This document shows positions 6,185-7,345 of a DNA stretch of 7,345 bases, piece after piece (position 1 is the first letter of the stretch; the number at the start of each line of letters is the position of its first letter). Source of the DNA: Korarchaeum sp964519515. Lineage in GTDB: Archaea; Korarchaeota; Korarchaeia; Korarchaeales; Korarchaeaceae. The position numbers were made by a program, and so were the translations under genes. The DNA lies in assembly GCA_964519515.1 (NCBI GenBank), contig CAZFIJ010000019.1, forward strand, positions 1-7,345, read 5' to 3'. The notes below the pieces were generated by a model, which made no database searches, was not told where the DNA came from, and saw only the letters and a program-made list of their open reading frames with translations.

Positions 6185-6580
6185 TTAGTTCATCCAGATC
6201 CTCTTAATACCTTCTATTCTGTCGAAATCCCTATCCTCACCGATGATAAGGCTAACTCCACTGCTCCTCATGGCTCCGGCATGTGAGGCATCGGAGGGCC
6301 TGAGGCCCATCTCCATCAACTCCATCGCGTACTCATACTCAGCCTCTCCCAAACTTATCAGTGTGACTTATGGCAGGACGGAAGATCCTATGAACCTCAT
6401 GGAGACTCGTGAGGAATGCCTATTTCCTCTCACTTATGTATCTCACCCCATCCAGAACTAATACATCAGTATAAGCTCTACATCCTGCTAATACCTCTAA
6501 ATTCCCCATATAGGGATCTCAACTCTCCTCTCAACAGCGTTGAGGTAGATGAAGAGAGGTGCATTAATGAATGCCCTCAT
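6185..6580 (-). pseudogene. vapC: Decayed VapC-type PIN-domain toxin
   Basis: A VapC ribonuclease toxin can be pieced together across three frames over 396 bases, about the normal length of 130 residues. The N-terminus MRAFINAPLFIYLNAVERR runs from 6580 and its frame stops at 6497-6499. The middle AYTDVLVLDGVRYISERK is in another frame that hits a stop at 6420-6422. After further shifts (GIPHESP, then MRFIGSSVLP) a TAA replaces the residue before VTLISLGEAEYEYA. The end reads GLRPSDASHAGAMRSS.. to FDRIEGIKRIWMN and stops at 6185-6187. The first catalytic Asp position is Asn (FINAP) and the conserved acidic residue after VLD is Gly; the two later Asp positions (SDA, EDRDFD) remain. Its ATG overlaps the antitoxin's 3' end by 17 bases, the normal vapBC order. 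It cannot make an active toxin. Confidence 0.85.
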
Positions 6581-6845
6581 CTTCAAACTCCTTCTCCAGA
6601 TATGCTCCCGCTAGCTCCCCGGGCTCTGGCTCCCTCCTCCCTTGAACTCTCTTCAGGTCCTCTAGATGCATCCTCATAGCTTCCCTCAATTTATCTGCGT
6701 CAATCTTTCTTTTCAGAGGTTTTAAGATGATACTATCCCCTACCTCAACTAGTAGTTCGTCTCCCTCCTCTATTCCGAGAGCCTCTCTCACAGCCTTAGG
6801 CAGGATCACGCAACCCCTCTTCCCGACTTTGAGGCGGAGGGCCAA
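6564..6845 (-). CDS. vapB: AbrB/SpoVT-fold antitoxin (VapB type), intact
   Basis: DNA-binding antitoxin that would neutralise VapC and repress its own promoter. With a TTG start at 6845 it has 93 residues. The swapped-hairpin AbrB domain spans about 2-45 (LRLKVGKRGCVILPKAVREA, then LGIEEGDELLVEV and IILKPL), and the charged helical tail 50-93 is the expected toxin-binding region. The start choice rests on GGTGG at 6851-6855, five bases before the TTG. A GTG at 6854 would add three residues (96 in total) and cannot be excluded if the message is leaderless, because the TATA box predicts a start near 6854. The reading frame is undamaged although its partner toxin, overlapping its 3' end, is a pseudogene. 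Retained function could be autoregulation, cross-protection against other VapC toxins, or simply recent decay. Confidence 0.85.
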   Translation of the reverse strand: MALRLKVGKRGCVILPKAVREALGIEEGDELLVEVGDSIILKPLKRKIDADKLREAMRMHLEDLKRVQGRREPEPGELAGAYLEKEFEDEGIH

Positions 6846-6850
6846 CTTAT

Positions 6851-6855
6851 CCACC
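6851..6855 (-). promoter_or_regulatory. Ribosome binding site favouring the TTG start of the antitoxin
   Basis: On the minus strand TTAGGTGGATAAG precedes TTG at 6845. GGTGG matches the archaeal anti-SD complement with five-base spacing. It overlaps the alternative GTG start at 6854. Confidence 0.5.
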
Positions 6856-6873
6856 TAACGTAAAACTAGTCAA

Positions 6874-6884
6874 CTTATATAAAA
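6874..6884 (-). promoter_or_regulatory. TATA box of the vapBC locus
   Basis: The minus strand reads TTTTATATAAG, a strong archaeal TATA-like element centred near 6879. The predicted transcription start, about 25 bases downstream, falls close to 6854, right at the antitoxin start region. A very short leader or a leaderless transcript is therefore expected. AbrB-type antitoxins commonly bind such promoters, but no operator repeat can be assigned here. Confidence 0.55.
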
Positions 6885-6900
6885 TATTGGGGCGAGAAGT

Positions 6901-6920
6901 GTATAAATCGATTAAAATAC
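6901..6920 (-). terminator. AT-rich tract downstream of the D-glutamate cyclase gene
   Basis: The minus strand reads GTATTTTAATCGATTTATAC, two T-rich runs about 80 bases after the cyclase stop and before the antitoxin promoter, which could end cyclase transcripts. On the plus strand TATAAATC resembles a TATA box, so a promoter for an unrecognised plus-strand transcript is an alternative. The core AATCGATT (6906-6913) is a perfect 8-base palindrome. Confidence 0.3.
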
Positions 6921-6995
6921 GTGAGCTCCGGAGAGACGCTCATGCCCGCGAACCGCACGTTCCTAAGCCCTCCAATCATCTCAGAATCGAATCCA

Positions 6996-7345
6996 TCACT
7001 TCTTGATCAAGCCCTCCAGTATCCTGATGATCGAGGAGTGCACTTTCATAGGTATGTTGTCCACGGACTCCTCCCTCTTCCCAGTGACCCCATCGACAGC
7101 TCCAGCCTCTAAGATATTCCTGAGCATTAGTTCCTCTTGCTCCGGTGTGTGGAGGGCTTCCTTCACTCCTCCTATCATTGAGAGAGCAGCTGAGAGCCCA
7201 TATCCTCCCCAGTTGCTGACTGCAGCGCATATCAATCGATCCACCCTCGATACAGCGGCTATCTTCTCCCCATTCGGGACGTCCCTCTCAACTGCTTCCC
7301 TTATGTTACCCATCCCGACTTCATTGCCTCCGTCCCCTATAGCTA
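6996..7345 (-). CDS. D-glutamate cyclase (DUF4392) family protein, C-terminal part; gene continues past the right edge
   Basis: The frame is open to the window edge and gives 115 C-terminal residues. The family hallmarks are clear: AIGDGGNEVGMGNIREA at the edge (7343 downward), then VSNWGGYGLSAALSM, EAGAVDGVTGKREESVD and a final helix ILEGLIKK. Proteins with this domain, such as the C-terminal domain of mammalian DGLUCY, convert D-glutamate to 5-oxo-D-proline; the acidic GDGGNE motif is probably metal/active-site related. The first Met in view (7313) lies inside the GMGN motif, so it is not the start. The missing N-terminal part means I cannot tell whether a DUF1445 domain is fused to it. It reads toward the antitoxin gene on the same strand, 150 bases away, so they are unlikely to form one operon. 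D-glutamate handling fits an amino acid catabolic neighbourhood, but co-function is inference. Confidence 0.88.
   Translation of the reverse strand, partial: AIGDGGNEVGMGNIREAVERDVPNGEKIAAVSRVDRLICAAVSNWGGYGLSAALSMIGGVKEALHTPEQEELMLRNILEAGAVDGVTGKREESVDNIPMKVHSSIIRILEGLIKK

Noticed and set aside
6243..6679. Two plus-strand frames of 72 and 87 codons
   Set aside because: They are antisense to the VapC pseudogene and the VapB antitoxin, whose minus-strand protein motifs explain the sequence.
6905..6970. tRNA-like GGTTCGCGGG segment on the minus strand
   Set aside because: Only a loose T-loop resemblance; there is no acceptor stem, anticodon arm or D arm.
6921..7000. C/D-box small RNA on the minus strand
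   Set aside because: GTGATGG and CTGA fragments occur near the cyclase stop, but spacing is wrong and no second complete box pair is present.
6921..7112. 63-codon plus-strand frame (MSSGETLMPANRTF..)
   Set aside because: Most of it is antisense to the D-glutamate cyclase C-terminus. It starts at GTG with no ribosome binding site, and no family is recognised.
1..7345. CRISPR array, insertion sequence, phage or defence island
   Set aside because: No regularly spaced repeats, transposase, integrase or Cas-like proteins are visible on either strand; the only defence-like locus is the decayed vapBC pair.

Overview
The window reads as a thermophilic archaeon, probably of the TACK group and possibly korarchaeal; the lineage is inference. 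Arg is written almost only as AGG/AGA and Ile is often ATA. Ribosome binding sites match the archaeal anti-SD (GGAGGTGA type). TTG and probably GTG serve as starts, T-rich tracts follow some genes, and TATA-like boxes precede short leaders.

Positions 1-4918, plus strand: one tight operon. It holds the 3' part of a periplasmic-type solute-binding protein (livK-like), two permeases (livH, livM) and two ATPases (livG, livF), which together form a branched-chain amino acid type (HAAT) ABC importer. The last gene encodes a two-cysteine enzyme of the maleate isomerase / arylmalonate decarboxylase branch of the Asp/Glu racemase superfamily. From livH onward the genes are 4-12 bases apart. A T-rich tract right after the last stop ends the unit.

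Positions 4939-6011, plus strand: a separately promoted gene for an NAD(P)-binding enzyme of the 2,4-diaminopentanoate dehydrogenase / DapB-like family. Its start is at 4986, 63 bases inside the longest open frame.

Positions 6012-6184: no gene; a short T run, an inverted-repeat region and perhaps a coding relic. Positions 6185-6845, minus strand: a VapBC toxin-antitoxin locus with an intact AbrB-type antitoxin and a clearly dead PIN-domain toxin carrying frameshifts, a nonsense codon and two lost acidic residues. Positions 6855-6995: AT-rich promoter/terminator DNA beside a GC-rich patch. Positions 6996-7345, minus strand: the C-terminal part of a D-glutamate cyclase (DUF4392) protein running off the right edge.

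Together the metabolic genes suggest uptake and breakdown of an amino acid or related amine: an importer, an isomerase/racemase-fold enzyme, an amine/amino acid dehydrogenase and, nearby, a D-glutamate cyclase. The substrate cannot be read from the sequence. I saw no CRISPR array, tRNA, rRNA or insertion sequence. The most distinctive observations are the unusual enzyme pair attached to the transporter, an asymmetric ATPase pair, and the surviving antitoxin beside its decayed toxin.
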